Program-made: the position numbers and the translations under genes | Notes under the pieces: model-generated | What the model was told of the DNA's origin: nothing | The model's input: only the letters and a program-made list of their open reading frames with translations | Database searches by the model: none | Shown here: positions 30,353-39,569 of the stretch, piece after piece | Numbering within the stretch: position 1 is the stretch's first letter | How the letters are laid out: each line of letters opens with the position of its first letter | Source of the DNA: CAWAQA01 sp963784065 | Lineage (GTDB): Bacteria; Acidobacteriota; Vicinamibacteria; Vicinamibacterales; UBA2999 | Assembly (NCBI GenBank): GCA_963784065.1 | Contig: CAWAQA010000001.1 | Coordinates: forward strand, 248,001-312,000 | Length of the DNA: 64,000 nt | Direction of reading: 5' to 3'

Positions 30353-30374
30353 ATTGTGTGAATCAATTCACAAT
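30353..30374. promoter_or_regulatory. AT-rich palindromic operator upstream of the exporter operon
   Basis: The arms GTGAAT and ATTCAC flank a 2-base centre (TG on the minus strand), with the outer bases extending the symmetry as TTGTGAAT and ATTCACACAA. It lies 12-33 bases upstream of the ATG of the LolA-like gene and contains a CACAAT that could be its -10 box. Such a low-GC palindrome stands out in this genome and suits a TetR-type repressor. No regulator gene is adjacent. Confidence 0.55.
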
Positions 30375-30462
30375 GGTGTCAAGTTCTTCAGCAAAATGCC
30401 CACCTTCGCGGTCGATCGCGTGTCGTCGAAGGCTTCCGCCGGCCAGCGCCGCGCCGTCGACG

Positions 30463-30551
30463 ACGGGCCGGCTGAAGCCGGCCCCCACCTACTTCCCACG
30501 TCATGGGTCCGCATTCGCCACGTCGTAGGGGCCGGCTTCAGCCGGCCCGCG
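30463..30551. repeat. Pair of inverted family-A palindromes
   Basis: One copy reads GGGCCGGCTGAAGCCGGCCC (30464-30483) and a second, about 50 bases on, GGCCGGCTTCAGCCGGCC (30530-30547) in the reverse sense. The flanking words (CACCTACTTCCCACGTC, CACGTCGTAGG) also mirror each other, so one long hairpin of nested palindromes is possible. The second copy covers the last codons and stop of the phosphatidyltransferase gene (RGTRAG). Confidence 0.8.
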
Positions 30552-31225
30552 TGCCTCTGAAATGCAGAACCATCGACAACGCGACGTAGTAGGCGGGAAA
30601 CACCAGCGACGCCCAGAACACCAGCGGCGACACGGCCGGAAGCTGCCAGAGCATCACCAGCATCAGGACCGCCCATATCGCGCCGAGTGCCACGGTCAGC
30701 GCCCTGGAGTGTCGGCGTCCGCGACGGATAGACATACCTGATCGGCACGAACACGAGCACCGCGAGCGACAGCAGGATCACGGCGTTGACCACCGGAGTC
30801 AGCCTCGCGACGAACAGGTACAACACGACAATGTTCCAGTAGGACGGAAAGCCGGTGAAGAAGTGGTCGCTCGTCTTCGCATCCTCGCGATTGAAGCCGA
30901 ACGCGCTGGCGAGCAGCATGGCGCATGCGACCGGGAGAGCCCACGCATCGGGGACGAGCAGCGCCCGCCAGACGAGCAGCGCGGGCACGAACACATACGT
31001 GAGGTAGTCGACGATGTCATCCAGCTTCGAGCCGTTGAACCACGGCAGCAGCGTCGCCACGCGCGCGCGGCGGGCGAGCACGCCGTCGGTCGAGTCGACG
31101 AAGATCTGGAGAGCGAGCCAGAGGAACGCTTCGCGATACCGGTGCTCGACCACGGCCCGCGTCGCAAGGAATGCGAGCACAACCCCGCTCGCCGTATAGG
31201 CGTGCGCGAGCCAGGCGGCAAGCAC
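30538..31225 (-). CDS. CDP-alcohol phosphatidyltransferase, phosphatidylcholine-synthase-like (one frameshift)
   Basis: About 228 residues with roughly seven or eight membrane helices. The CDP-alcohol motif is DG-x2-AR-x12-G-x3-D-x3-D (STDGVLARRARVATLLPWFN then GSKLDDIVDYLTYVFVPA). The DxxVDYLTYxxVP ending is typical of bacterial phosphatidylcholine synthase (Pcs), which joins free choline to CDP-diacylglycerol, so that is the leading candidate; other CDP-alcohol transferases cannot be excluded. An extra base at about 30713 (CTCCAGGGCG) moves the C-terminal helix frame. GTG 31225 lies 5 bases after the ThyX-like stop. The C-terminus ends within a family-A repeat. Confidence 0.72.
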
Positions 31226-31229
31226 GGCG

Positions 31230-32766
31230 TTACAGACGGCGGACGACCGCGGGAAAGTCGCGCCAAACCGGGACGCCACAGAAGTGCGACCCTTCGGTGC
31301 AGCGCGGAGAGATGAGCCCATTGCGAATCACGCAGGGCGGGCCGATATGGCGGCCGATGCGCGGGTGGACGGCACGCACCTGCTCGATCTCGTCCATCGA
31401 GGCCAGGTAGATCTCTTCCTGCGCGTTGAAGCAGGTTCGCAGCGTCCACTTGTGCAGCAGCGCCAGGAGCGAACCTGATTCGACGAACCGCAGCGTCTTG
31501 GCGTTCGGCAGCACATAGAGCGCGAACTCGAGCGGCACACCCAGCGCGAGCAGCCGGTTCTTCGCCGCCCAGGCGTCCCGCATCGCGCAGTCGTAAACGG
31601 CGCTGGCACGCGGGTTCGCGGCGATGAGCCGCGGGGTGATGTAGTCGGGCCGCGCCGTGTCCGCAAACGTCATCAGCGGTCGTGACGCGGGCACCATCCG
31701 GTGGCGCTGATCCTGCGAGTCCGCGGTGTGGCTCAGGCGCTTCTCGAAGACGTAGCTCGCGTGGTGCAGCGCGCGCATCAGCGGCGAGTGATACGACACG
31801 TTGAGGATGTCGAGGCGATAGCGGTTCTGTGCCGGGTTCATCACCCGGTCGAGCGCCTCGTCATCGGACATCTCGTCGGCAGTGAGCCCGAAGACGGAAC
31901 GCACGGACTCGGCGATGACCTCCTCCGCCTGCGCCGACGTGTCGCGCAGGCGCGACCACCGGCCGTTGAGCCGCCGATCGAACTCCGCGGCGTAGCGGTC
32001 GCCGTCGCCTCGCGGCCTTGGAAATCGCGTCTCCGGTACGGCGGCGGCGTCCATGGCGCCGAGGCCGACCTTCTCGAAGAACAGCGGGTCCCACTCTTTG
32101 ACGAGCCGCACCATCTCGTCGATGACGAGGCGCGCCTCGAAGGGAGCGTCGCCGGTGTTGACCATCCGCTGCAGCCGGTGCAGCACGATGCCCGACACGG
32201 TGTGCACCATCGAGGTGAACGCGGCGATCGGGATCACATAGCGCGCGGTCTCGATGGCGCGCTTCTCGGCGTCCTTCTCGATCTGCTTCAACCGCTCCCG
32301 GCTCGTCGTCGGCCGGACGTAGCGCAGGTCCTTCAGAATCGCCAGCGCGTCGTCCTTGAGCAGCGCCGAGAGCTCCGCATAGCGATCCCACGCGCGCAGG
32401 ACCGCTGCCTCGTATACGTCGAGCGCTTCCCCGCCGAGCGGCGGCACGAACGCACGCGGCTCGTTGAGCTTCACGTACCGCTGGCTCGACTGCTCGGAGT
32501 TGTAGAACGGATACGAGTGCAGGAACGTCCAGACGAACTGGCGGGATACGTTCTCGAGGCCGAACTCGAAGTGCGCGTGCTGGTAGACGGTGTGGTGACC
32601 CGGCGTCGAAGGTGAGCGCGCCGATCGTGTCGCGCTGCCTCTCCGTGACCTCGTGCGCGCCGATGACCCGCGGAGAGTAGCACGTGCGCGCCGCGGCAAT
32701 GGCGCCGTCGAACGGCGACATGGGAGCGGTTCGCAGTGTGATGCTTGGGGGGCCGGTGGCGAGCAC
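31230..32766 (-). CDS. ThyX-like FAD-dependent thymidylate synthase, two-domain form (one frameshift)
   Basis: About 511 residues, roughly twice the classic ThyX length. The first half has SPFDGAIAAARTCYS and the region HSYPFYNSEQSSQRYVKL, a variant of the ThyX signature in which S-E/N-x-x-S-x-RY is kept; the second half repeats a related fold with SPLMRALHHASYVFEKRLSH, QDQRHRMVP and LPNAKTLRFVESG, ending in HFCGVPVWRDF. This matches a long ThyX-homologous class whose activity I cannot state; dTMP synthesis is the default expectation. An extra G lies at about 32601 (GCCGGGTCACC). GTG 32766 is chosen, with TATAAT nine bases upstream. Confidence 0.7.
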
Positions 32767-32775
32767 GGGAGGGAA

Positions 32776-32812
32776 ATTATATTGGTGATTCGTCGATCGT
32801 GATGGTGATTCG
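32776..32812 (-). promoter_or_regulatory. Promoter of the ThyX-like gene with two direct repeats
   Basis: A consensus TATAAT (plus-strand 32776-32781) lies 9 bases upstream of GTG 32766. Upstream of it are two identical 10-mers TGGTGATTCG (plus strand, 32783-32792 and 32803-32812) spaced exactly 20 bases apart, about two helical turns. The -35 position is weak, so an activator binding the direct repeats is plausible. Confidence 0.5.
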
Positions 32813-32875
32813 AAATCGGGCGATGCGACCAATCAATTCCCGGAGGGCATTGCCCCTATTCAACGTGACGGGCGT

Positions 32876-32907
32876 GCCGAAGCCCGGAGCCCGGAGCCCG
32901 TGTCTCA
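32876..32907. repeat. GAGCCCG word repeat at the end of def
   Basis: Three copies of GAGCCCG or AAGCCCG in tandem run up to the def stop codon, which lies in the last word. It is inverted relative to the GGGCTC words on the other side of def. Confidence 0.55.
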
Positions 32908-33432
32908 GTCCTCTTCCTTCGCGTGGAAGCGCGAGAACTCTTCGAGGTAGGTCAGCGATCGCATCGACGACATGCGGTCGAAGAAGAGGACGCCGTCGAG
33001 GTGATCGGTCTCGTGCTGCGCCACGCGCGCGGCGAAATTCTTCAGCTTCAGCTCGAACGGCCTGCCGTCGCGGTCGAGCGCCTTCAGCGTGATGTCCGTG
33101 TAGCGCGGCACCATCCCGCGAATGTCGGGGATGCTGAGGCAGCCCTCCCAGCCCTCCTCTCGCGTATCGTCGCTCGGGACGATCTCCGGGTTGACCACCA
33201 CGGTCGCCGCCGTCTTCGGGTCGGGCTCTTCCTCGAGCAGCGCAACGAACAGACGCACGCCCTCGTGAACCTGCGGAGCCGCGAGCCCGACGCCGTGGTA
33301 CTCGTGCATCGTCTCGATCATGTCGTCGATGAGCTTCTGCAGCAGTGGGTTGCGGAACGCGGACTTGTCCAGAGCCTCGGCGCGCTCGCGGAGCACCGGA
33401 TGCCCCATGCGCGCCACTTTGAGAATCGACAT
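32905..33432 (-). CDS. def: Peptide deformylase
   Basis: A 175-residue deformylase with all three signature motifs: GVGLAAPQ (about residues 46-53), EGCLS with the metal-ligand Cys, and QHETDHLDG with the two His ligands and the catalytic Glu. It removes the formyl group from nascent proteins, normally with Fe(II). The start ATG 33432 was preferred to an in-frame upstream start because MSILKVARMGHPVLR is the typical N-terminus. No methionyl-tRNA formyltransferase gene lies beside it. The gene is flanked on both sides by related GGGCTC/GAGCCC word repeats. The frame is intact. Confidence 0.95.
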   Translation of the reverse strand: MSILKVARMGHPVLRERAEALDKSAFRNPLLQKLIDDMIETMHEYHGVGLAAPQVHEGVRLFVALLEEEPDPKTAATVVVNPEIVPSDDTREEGWEGCLSIPDIRGMVPRYTDITLKALDRDGRPFELKLKNFAARVAQHETDHLDGVLFFDRMSSMRSLTYLEEFSRFHAKEED

Positions 33433-33451
33433 AGAAGAAAGATTATAGGCC

Positions 33452-33503
33452 TCAGGGCTCAAGGGCTCAGGGCCAGGGCTCAGGGCCCAGGGTTCAGGGC
33501 TTC
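33452..33503. repeat. GGGCTCA word repeat upstream of def and the Nudix gene
   Basis: Words CAGGGCTCA, AGGGCTCA, GGGCCAGGGCTCA and GGGCCCAGGGTTCA run in tandem between the divergent def and Nudix genes. The reverse complement of the same word flanks the other end of def. Confidence 0.65.
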
Positions 33504-33523
33504 CGAACGCAGCGATCGCTCAG

Positions 33524-34036
33524 ATGCATCTCGATCACAGTGGCTTCCGCTTCTGTCCCGCGTGCGGCGGGACGCTCGAATCACGCCTGCTCAAGGCCGG
33601 CGACCCGCAGCGGCTCGTCTGCACGCGCTGCGCGTTCGTCTTCTACCTCGACCCGAAGCTTGCCGTCGGCACGATCATCCGCGACGAGCGCGACCGCGTG
33701 GTGCTGGTGCGCCGCGCGATCGAACCGGGCTACGGCAAGTGGGTGTTTCCCGGCGGCTACGTCGATCGCGGCGAGCAAGTGCAGGCGGCCGCCATACGCG
33801 AGGCGCGTGAGGAGACGGGGCTCGACGTGCGCCTCGAAGGCCTGCTCGACGTCTACTCCTATCCGGGCCGCGTGCCGGTGATCATCGTCTACGCGGCAAC
33901 GATGATCGGCGGGTGCCTGGGCTGCGATGACGAAGGGCTCGAAGCGCGGTTCTTCGAGGCGAGCGAGATCCCGTGGGACGAGCTGGCGTTCCGCAGCACG
34001 CACGAGGCGCTGCGCAGGTTCGTGGGACGAACGTAA
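33524..34036 (+). CDS. Nudix hydrolase with N-terminal zinc ribbon
   Basis: A 170-residue protein. A zinc ribbon formed by FCPACGG and VCTRCAF (two CxxC pairs, residues about 11-36) precedes a Nudix domain whose box reads GGYVDRGEQ ... REAREETGL with all conserved Glu and Arg residues. The ribbon resembles that of NudC-type and ADP-ribose/NADH pyrophosphatase-like proteins, but it is shorter than NudC, and the substrate is unknown. Start ATG 33524 comes directly after the word repeat and no ribosome-binding site is obvious. The frame is intact. Confidence 0.85.
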   Translation: MHLDHSGFRFCPACGGTLESRLLKAGDPQRLVCTRCAFVFYLDPKLAVGTIIRDERDRVVLVRRAIEPGYGKWVFPGGYVDRGEQVQAAAIREAREETGLDVRLEGLLDVYSYPGRVPVIIVYAATMIGGCLGCDDEGLEARFFEASEIPWDELAFRSTHEALRRFVGRT

Positions 34037-34085
34037 TCGGCTGTCGATTGTCGGTGCCATCCGACCCGGTCCGGATCGTCGGTCG

Positions 34086-35179
34086 CTAGGCGACCGTGAC
34101 TTCCTTGTTCAGGTAAACGTCCTGGATCGCCCAGAGCAGCGCCGCGCCTTCCTTGAGCGGCCGCTGGAACGCCTTGCGGCCTGAAATCAGGCCCATGCCG
34201 CCCGCCCGCTTGTTGATGACGGCGGTCTTCACCGCCTCCTTCACGTCGCTCTCGCCGACCGACGCGCCGCCCGAGTTGATGAGCGGCGCGCGTCCCATGT
34301 AGCAGTTGGCCACCTGGTAGCGGGTGAGGTCGATCGGGTTGTCGCTCGTCAGCTGCGAGTAGACGCCCTTGTGCGTCTTGCCGAAGTTCGCGATGGCGTT
34401 GTAGCCGCCGTTGTTCTCGGGCAGCTTCTGCTTGATGATGTCCGCCTCGATCGTCACGCCGAGGTGGTTCGCCTGGCCCGGTGAGATCGGCGGACAGGTG
34501 GTAGTCGACATCCTTCGTCTTGAACGCAGGGTTGCGAAGGTAGGTCCAGAGCACGGTGAACATGCCCAGCTCGTGCGCGTGCTGGAACATCTCGCCGACT
34601 TCCTGGAGCTGCCGCTTCGACTCCTCCGACCCGAAATAGATGGTCGCGCCGACGCCCATGGCGCCCATGTCGAACGCCTGCTTGACGCTCGCAAAGCGGA
34701 TCTGGTCGTACGAGTTCGGATAGGAAAGAAACTCGTTGTGATTGAGCTTCACGAGGAACGGAATCCGGTGCGCGTACCTGCGCGCGATCGATCCGAGCAC
34801 CCCCAGCGTCGACGCAACGGCGTTGCAGCCGCCCTCCAGCGCCAGCTTCACGATGTTCTCGGGATCGAAGTAGGCCGGGTTGGGCGCGAACGACGCGCCG
34901 GCGGAATGCTCGATACCCTGATCCACGGGCAGGATCGAGACGTATCCCGTGCCCGCCGAGACGGCCGGTGTTGTACACAGCCTGCAGACTGGTCAACACC
35001 CGCGTCGGCCGATCGGTCGCCGACACGACGCGATCGTTGAAGTCGGGCCCGGGCAGGTGCAAGACCTCTTTCGGGATCGTCTTGCACACGTGCTGGAGAA
35101 GACTGGCGTCGTCCCCGAGAATCTCCTCGAGCCTGTTGAGCCCGGACACGTTCCGTTCAATCCCGCTGGCTGAAGCCAC
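34086..35179 (-). CDS. fbaB: Class I fructose-bisphosphate aldolase, FbaB/DhnA type (frameshifted)
   Basis: About 363 residues after repair. DQGIEHSAGASFAPNPAYFD is the near-invariant FbaB region, followed by ALEGGCNAVASTLGVLG, VKLNHNEFLSYPNSYDQI and the C-terminal half with TRYQVANCYMGRAPLINSGG. This type forms a Schiff base with a Lys and serves glycolysis or gluconeogenesis. Extra bases lie at about 34965 and 34490. GTG 35179 gives the expected N-terminus with PKEVLHLPGPDFNDRV. The 5' end overlaps the thiI 3' end by 23 bases. Confidence 0.9.
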
Positions 35180-36365
35180 TTTGCACCTCGGTCCTCGATC
35201 CTACCACCGGGAATTCGAACTCTTCCACGGCTGCCTCGCGCACGGCCCGCTCGACCAGCTCATCGAGGGGTAACGCCAGCTCCGCGCGCTCGATCTCCGC
35301 CAGCCGGGCCCGCGTGAGCGGGTTGCGCGGCGTGAACAGCGTGCAGCAGTCCTGATCCTCGATGATCGAAATGGGATAGGAGCCGATCCGCTGCGCCTCG
35401 GCGGTAATCTCGTCCTTGTCCATCCCGATGAGCGGACGGAAGAGCGGCAATGACGCCACGCTGCCGACGACCGCCAGGTTCTCGAGCGTCTGCGACGCGA
35501 CCTGGCCGACGACGTCCCCGGTCACGAGCGCCTGCGCGCCGCGCGTCCGCGCGATCCGCTCGGCGATGCGCAGCATCAGCCGGCGGTACACCACGACACG
35601 CATCGGCCCCGGCACCGTGAGGACGACCTGCTGCTGGATGTCGCCGAACGGCACGAGATAGAGGCGCGAGCGCTGCTGCCACCGCGTCAGCAGCGTGACC
35701 AGCTCGCGCGCCTTCTCCTGCGACGCCCGAGACAGGATGGGGTAGCTGTGGAAGTGCACGAACGTCACGACACAGCCGCGCTTCATCATGCGGTGCGCAG
35801 CCACCGGCGAGTCGATGCCCCCGGACAGCAGGCAGGCCACGCGTCCCGCGGTCCCCGTCGGCAGGCCGCCGGGTCCGCGCTCCTTGTCGAAGTAGTAGAA
35901 CGCCTGGGCGGTCAGCATCTCGACGTGGATGACGAGCTCAGGGTTGCCGAGGTCGACGCGCCAGCCGCGCGCTTCCTTGATGCGTCCGCCGATCTCGCGC
36001 TCAATCTGCGGCGAGGTGAGCGGAAACCTCTTGTCGGCCCGCCGCGCGGACACGCGAAAGCTGCCGCACGTGCGATCGCCGAGGTCGCGAAGGATGGCGG
36101 CGCTCAGCAACTCGACGTCGGGAGGACACGGCGCCGCGTGCGAGAAGTTGGCGATGCCGAACACATGGCGGATTCGTTCGCTGACCTCGTCGCGGCTCGT
36201 GAACGGACCGAGCACGACTTCGATCCGTCCCATCAGCGCGCGAACGCTCGTCACCTCCAGGTCCGACAGGGCGCGACGGATGTTGCGCACGAGCCGGCCC
36301 AGGAACCAGGGACGGTTCTTCCCCTTGAGGGCAATCTCCTGATAGTGGATGACAACGGAGTTCAT
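35157..36365 (-). CDS. thiI: tRNA 4-thiouridine synthase ThiI
   Basis: A 402-residue protein lacking the C-terminal rhodanese domain of the E. coli enzyme, like the shorter ThiI of many bacteria. It has an N-terminal ferredoxin-like/THUMP region (HYQEIALKGKNRPWFLGRLV, then HVEMLTAQAFYYFD) and a PP-loop ATPase core with LLSGGIDSPVAAHRMMKRG. A Cys pair is near the C-terminus in EDQDCCTLFTPRNPLT. It adenylates U8 of tRNA for sulfur insertion. The start is ATG 36365; the frame is open further upstream. The frame is intact. Confidence 0.9.
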   Translation of the reverse strand: MNSVVIHYQEIALKGKNRPWFLGRLVRNIRRALSDLEVTSVRALMGRIEVVLGPFTSRDEVSERIRHVFGIANFSHAAPCPPDVELLSAAILRDLGDRTCGSFRVSARRADKRFPLTSPQIEREIGGRIKEARGWRVDLGNPELVIHVEMLTAQAFYYFDKERGPGGLPTGTAGRVACLLSGGIDSPVAAHRMMKRGCVVTFVHFHSYPILSRASQEKARELVTLLTRWQQRSRLYLVPFGDIQQQVVLTVPGPMRVVVYRRLMLRIAERIARTRGAQALVTGDVVGQVASQTLENLAVVGSVASLPLFRPLIGMDKDEITAEAQRIGSYPISIIEDQDCCTLFTPRNPLTRARLAEIERAELALPLDELVERAVREAAVEEFEFPVVGSRTEVQSGFSQRD

Positions 36366-36382
36366 TGAGGAATCTGCAATCG

Positions 36383-37785
36383 TCAATCTGCAATGCGTGC
36401 GCGGTTCACTCTATCCGAAGCCGCATGCGCGGCAGCATGCCCGCTCACGACGGCTCCCTCGATGGTAGCGGGCAGCCCGGTCTCGATCCAGTCGCCGGCA
36501 AGGAACAGACCGGGGACGCCGGTCTCGGTCTGCGGACGCGGTGGCTGGTCAGGGGCCACGGAAAAGGTCGCGCGCTTCTCGCGGACGACGACCGTCCGCC
36601 GGACCTCGGCGCGCGCGGCAGGAGGAAACGCCGCGCGCACCTCGCCGAGGGCAATCGCCACCAGTTCGTCGTTGGACAGGCCCACCACCGCGTCGGCGCC
36701 GCTCGAGACGAGCGAAAGATGCGAGGCCTGCTCGCCGAAGAGCATTCGCTTGTCGAACACCCACTGCATGGTGCGCCCAGGCAGGCCAACGAACGATTCG
36801 GTGGTCACCGCGCGATCGAGCCAGAGGTTGACCGTCACGATCGGCGATGCGGCGGTGTTGCGCGCGTTCGCGGCGACCGGCGCGAGCGGCGGTGGCACGT
36901 TCTCGAACACGTCAGGAAGGGCGTGCCACGGCACTGCGCAGACGACGGCGGACGCATCGACTGCCTGGCCGCCAGTCATCACCTGTGGAGGGGCGCTGCA
37001 ATCCGTCTGCGGGTCCGTCATGGCCCGCGCCGCACCTGATGTGTGCGACGGCGTTCGTCCTCACCTCGCCGCCACGGTCCTCGATGAATCGCTTCGCCGG
37101 CAGGGCGTAGAGCTCGTCGAGCGGCTTCAGCGGTATCGCCAAGCGCGGAGTCGCGGCGGCCCGGGCCGAAAAGGCCGGCGAGCACGCGGGCAAAGGGCGC
37201 CGCGGCGGCGACGTCGATCGGCTGGTTCAACGCCGCGACGGCAAGCGGTTCCCACAACAGCTCGATGAGCCGCCTGGTTTGCCGGTGGCGCACGAGCCAC
37301 TGCCGCACTGTTTCACCTGCAAGCGCTGACGTGCGGCGCACCTTGGCCGTCTGCCGCGCCGGCCTGATGGCGCGCCACATCCGCAGCACGGAGACGCGGT
37401 CGCGCCATCCAAGTGCATCCCACCGCATGACGCCGGCGGCAAGGTGCAGCGGTGACGGCAACGGCGGGCACACGAGGCGCGACGCCCGCGCATCCCGATC
37501 GACGATGCCAATCGCCAGCTGCGGTTGGATCTGCACGAACGACGCGGTGCCGAGGCGCCTCAGGAACCGGAACGTCTCGTGATAGCAGCCAAAGAGGACG
37601 TGCTGGCCGTTGTCGACGCGCTCGCCCGTGGCGGGATCGGTGAACGCCGTCGCGCGCCCGCCGAGCGACGGCCTCGCCTCGAGCACCAGCACCCGCGCGC
37701 CGCGCTCTGCCAGCGCCGTGGCCGCACTGAGCCCCGCGAACCCGGCGCCGATCACGACGACGTCGACGTTCGAATGCGGTTTCAT
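36383..37785 (-). CDS. hpnE: Hydroxysqualene dehydroxylase HpnE (frameshifted)
   Basis: About 466 residues. An N-terminal FAD-binding motif VVVIGAGFAGLSAATALAER and LEARPSLGGRATAF, the core (LWEPLAVAALNQPIDVAAA) and the C-terminal FAD-contact GLFLAGDWIETGLPATIEGA identify a flavin amine-oxidase-type protein of the HpnE class. It reduces hydroxysqualene to squalene, completing the route begun by HpnC and HpnD. Extra bases shift the frame at about 37160-37180 and near 37030. The gene is last in the minus-strand order hpnC-hpnD-hpnE, with a 68-base gap from hpnD. Confidence 0.88.
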
Positions 37786-37853
37786 GACGTTCGCAGGGCC
37801 GGTCAGCCGGCGCTGGGCCGCCTGAACGTGGCCGCCGCCGAGAGTCGGACTGC

Positions 37854-38697
37854 TCAACGGCCGGTGCCCAGGGCCATTCGGGGCATGCGCAGCAGCGTGC
37901 GCGCCCAGATGCGAAGGGCGATCACGGCACGATACGGGCGCGGGACGCGGATGCGGCGGGTAAACACGTCGTAGCCGGCGCGTTCGATGCGCTGCAGGAT
38001 CTCGAAGTAGATGCCGCCCATGATCTCTGCGGCCATCAGGTTGTGGGCATCGGCCGGCGGCAGGTCGGCGGCGGCGCGGAGGTAGTACTCGCGCGCCCTG
38101 GTGCACTGGAACTTCAGCAGCGCCCTGACGGCCGGCGTCACCTGCCCGGCGTGGAGATCGTCCTCGGTCACGCCGAAGCGCTGCAGATCCTCGCCGGGCA
38201 GGTAGATGCGTCCGCGGCGCAAGTCGGCCGCGACGTCGCGGATGATGTTCGTCAGCTGCAGCGCCATGCCGAGATTCACGGCGTACGATCGCGTGCGCGG
38301 GTCGCGAGTAGCCGAAGATCTCGACGCAGATCAGCCCCACGGCCGATGCCACGCGGCGGCAGTATTCGGCCAGGGCATCGAAGGTCGGATAGCGCGCGTG
38401 CGCGAGGTCCATCTCGACGCCGTCGATCAGCTCCTCGAATGGTTCACGCGGCAGGCTGAACTCGCCCAGGAACGGCTGCAGCGCCCGTCCCTGCCAGGTG
38501 TGCAGCGGCGCAGCGGCATACGCGGCGTCGAGCTCCGTCCTCCACGCCGCCACTTCCTGCGCCGCGCGCTCCGGCGAATCGCTCTCGTCCACCGCGTCGT
38601 CCACCGCGCGGCAGAAATCCCAGACCGCAATCATGGCGGTCCGCTTCCTCGGCGGCAGTACCAGGAAGGAGTAGTAGAAGCTGGTGTCGCGGCTCAT
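37854..38697 (-). CDS. hpnD: Presqualene diphosphate synthase HpnD (one frameshift)
   Basis: About 280 residues, a squalene/phytoene-synthase fold. The first Asp-rich motif is DFCRAVDDAVDESD, the second QLTNIIRDVAADLRRGRIYL, and the N-terminus SFYYSFLVLPPRKRTAM is typical of HpnD. It condenses two farnesyl diphosphates to presqualene diphosphate. An extra T at about 38312 (GGCTACTCGCGACC) breaks the frame before the second Asp-rich motif. ATG 38697 overlaps the hpnC stop (ATGA). Confidence 0.9.
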
Positions 38698-39569
38698 GGC
38701 ATGCGTGACCAGGTCAGCAGCCGCGCCACGAGCCAGGGCGCATCGAGCGGCCCGAGCGTCGGACGCTTGCCGATCGCGCCGGGCAGCGCACGCTCCACAC
38801 GATCGAGGATGCGCACACCGCCGAGCCAGGTGGCGCGAAGCTCGTAGCGCAGCCTGCCCCGCACCGCGTCGCAGACCGGGCGGCCGACGTCGAAGAACTC
38901 CCTCGTCCGGCGGATGGCTGCCGCGAGCGCCGCCTCCCGTGTGCCGTGCGCCCGCAGCTCCTCCTCCGGCAGGTAGCTTCGTCCGCGTGCGAGATCCACG
39001 GAGAGATCCTGCCAGAAATTGGTCAGCTGCAGCGCAGTACACACCGCGTCCGACCACGTGTCGAGCCGAACATCGCGATAGCCGGCGATGCGCAGGACGA
39101 GGCGGCCTACCGGGTTGGCCGAACGCCGGCAGTAGTCGAGCAGATGCGGCCACTGCTCGTACTGCGCCACGGTGACATCCTGGCGGAACGCACTGAGCAG
39201 ATCCTCGAGAAGGGTCACGGGCAACTGGCGCGAACGGATGCTCGCGCCGAGCGCGCGGAAAATCGCCTGGGAGTCGGGCGGTTCGCCCGGGCGCGGGTCC
39301 GGGCCTGGCTGGTCGGAACCTGCGGCCTGCCGCAACCGGTGCAGCCAGCCGTCGAGCAGACGATGCCGATCGTCCACGGACCGGTCGCCTTCGTCGGCAA
39401 AATCGTCGGCGGCGCGCGCGAACGCGTAGACGGCGGCAACGTCACGACGCATCTCGCGCGGTAACAGCAGCGACGCCACGGGGAAATTCTCATAGTGCCT
39501 GCGCGCGTCGCGCACGCACACCGCGTAGGCGTCGTCCAGGTCGATCGTCCCCGCGCGCGAGGCTACCAT
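38694..39569 (-). CDS. hpnC: Hydroxysqualene synthase HpnC
   Basis: A 291-residue squalene/phytoene-synthase-fold enzyme. It starts with DDAYAVCVRDARRHYENFPV and LLPREMRRDVAAVYAFAR, has the first Asp-rich motif AADDFADEGD and the second LQLTNFWQDLSVDLARGRSY. It converts presqualene diphosphate to hydroxysqualene for HpnE. ATG 39569 was chosen because upstream codons lie inside the overlapping adenosyltransferase gene (7-base overlap). The frame is intact. Confidence 0.9.
   Translation of the reverse strand: MVASRAGTIDLDDAYAVCVRDARRHYENFPVASLLLPREMRRDVAAVYAFARAADDFADEGDRSVDDRHRLLDGWLHRLRQAAGSDQPGPDPRPGEPPDSQAIFRALGASIRSRQLPVTLLEDLLSAFRQDVTVAQYEQWPHLLDYCRRSANPVGRLVLRIAGYRDVRLDTWSDAVCTALQLTNFWQDLSVDLARGRSYLPEEELRAHGTREAALAAAIRRTREFFDVGRPVCDAVRGRLRYELRATWLGGVRILDRVERALPGAIGKRPTLGPLDAPWLVARLLTWSRMP

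Noticed and set aside
30381..30537. Small genes between the LolA-like and phosphatidyltransferase genes
   Set aside because: The short frames here only translate inverted family-A palindromes and their spacer.
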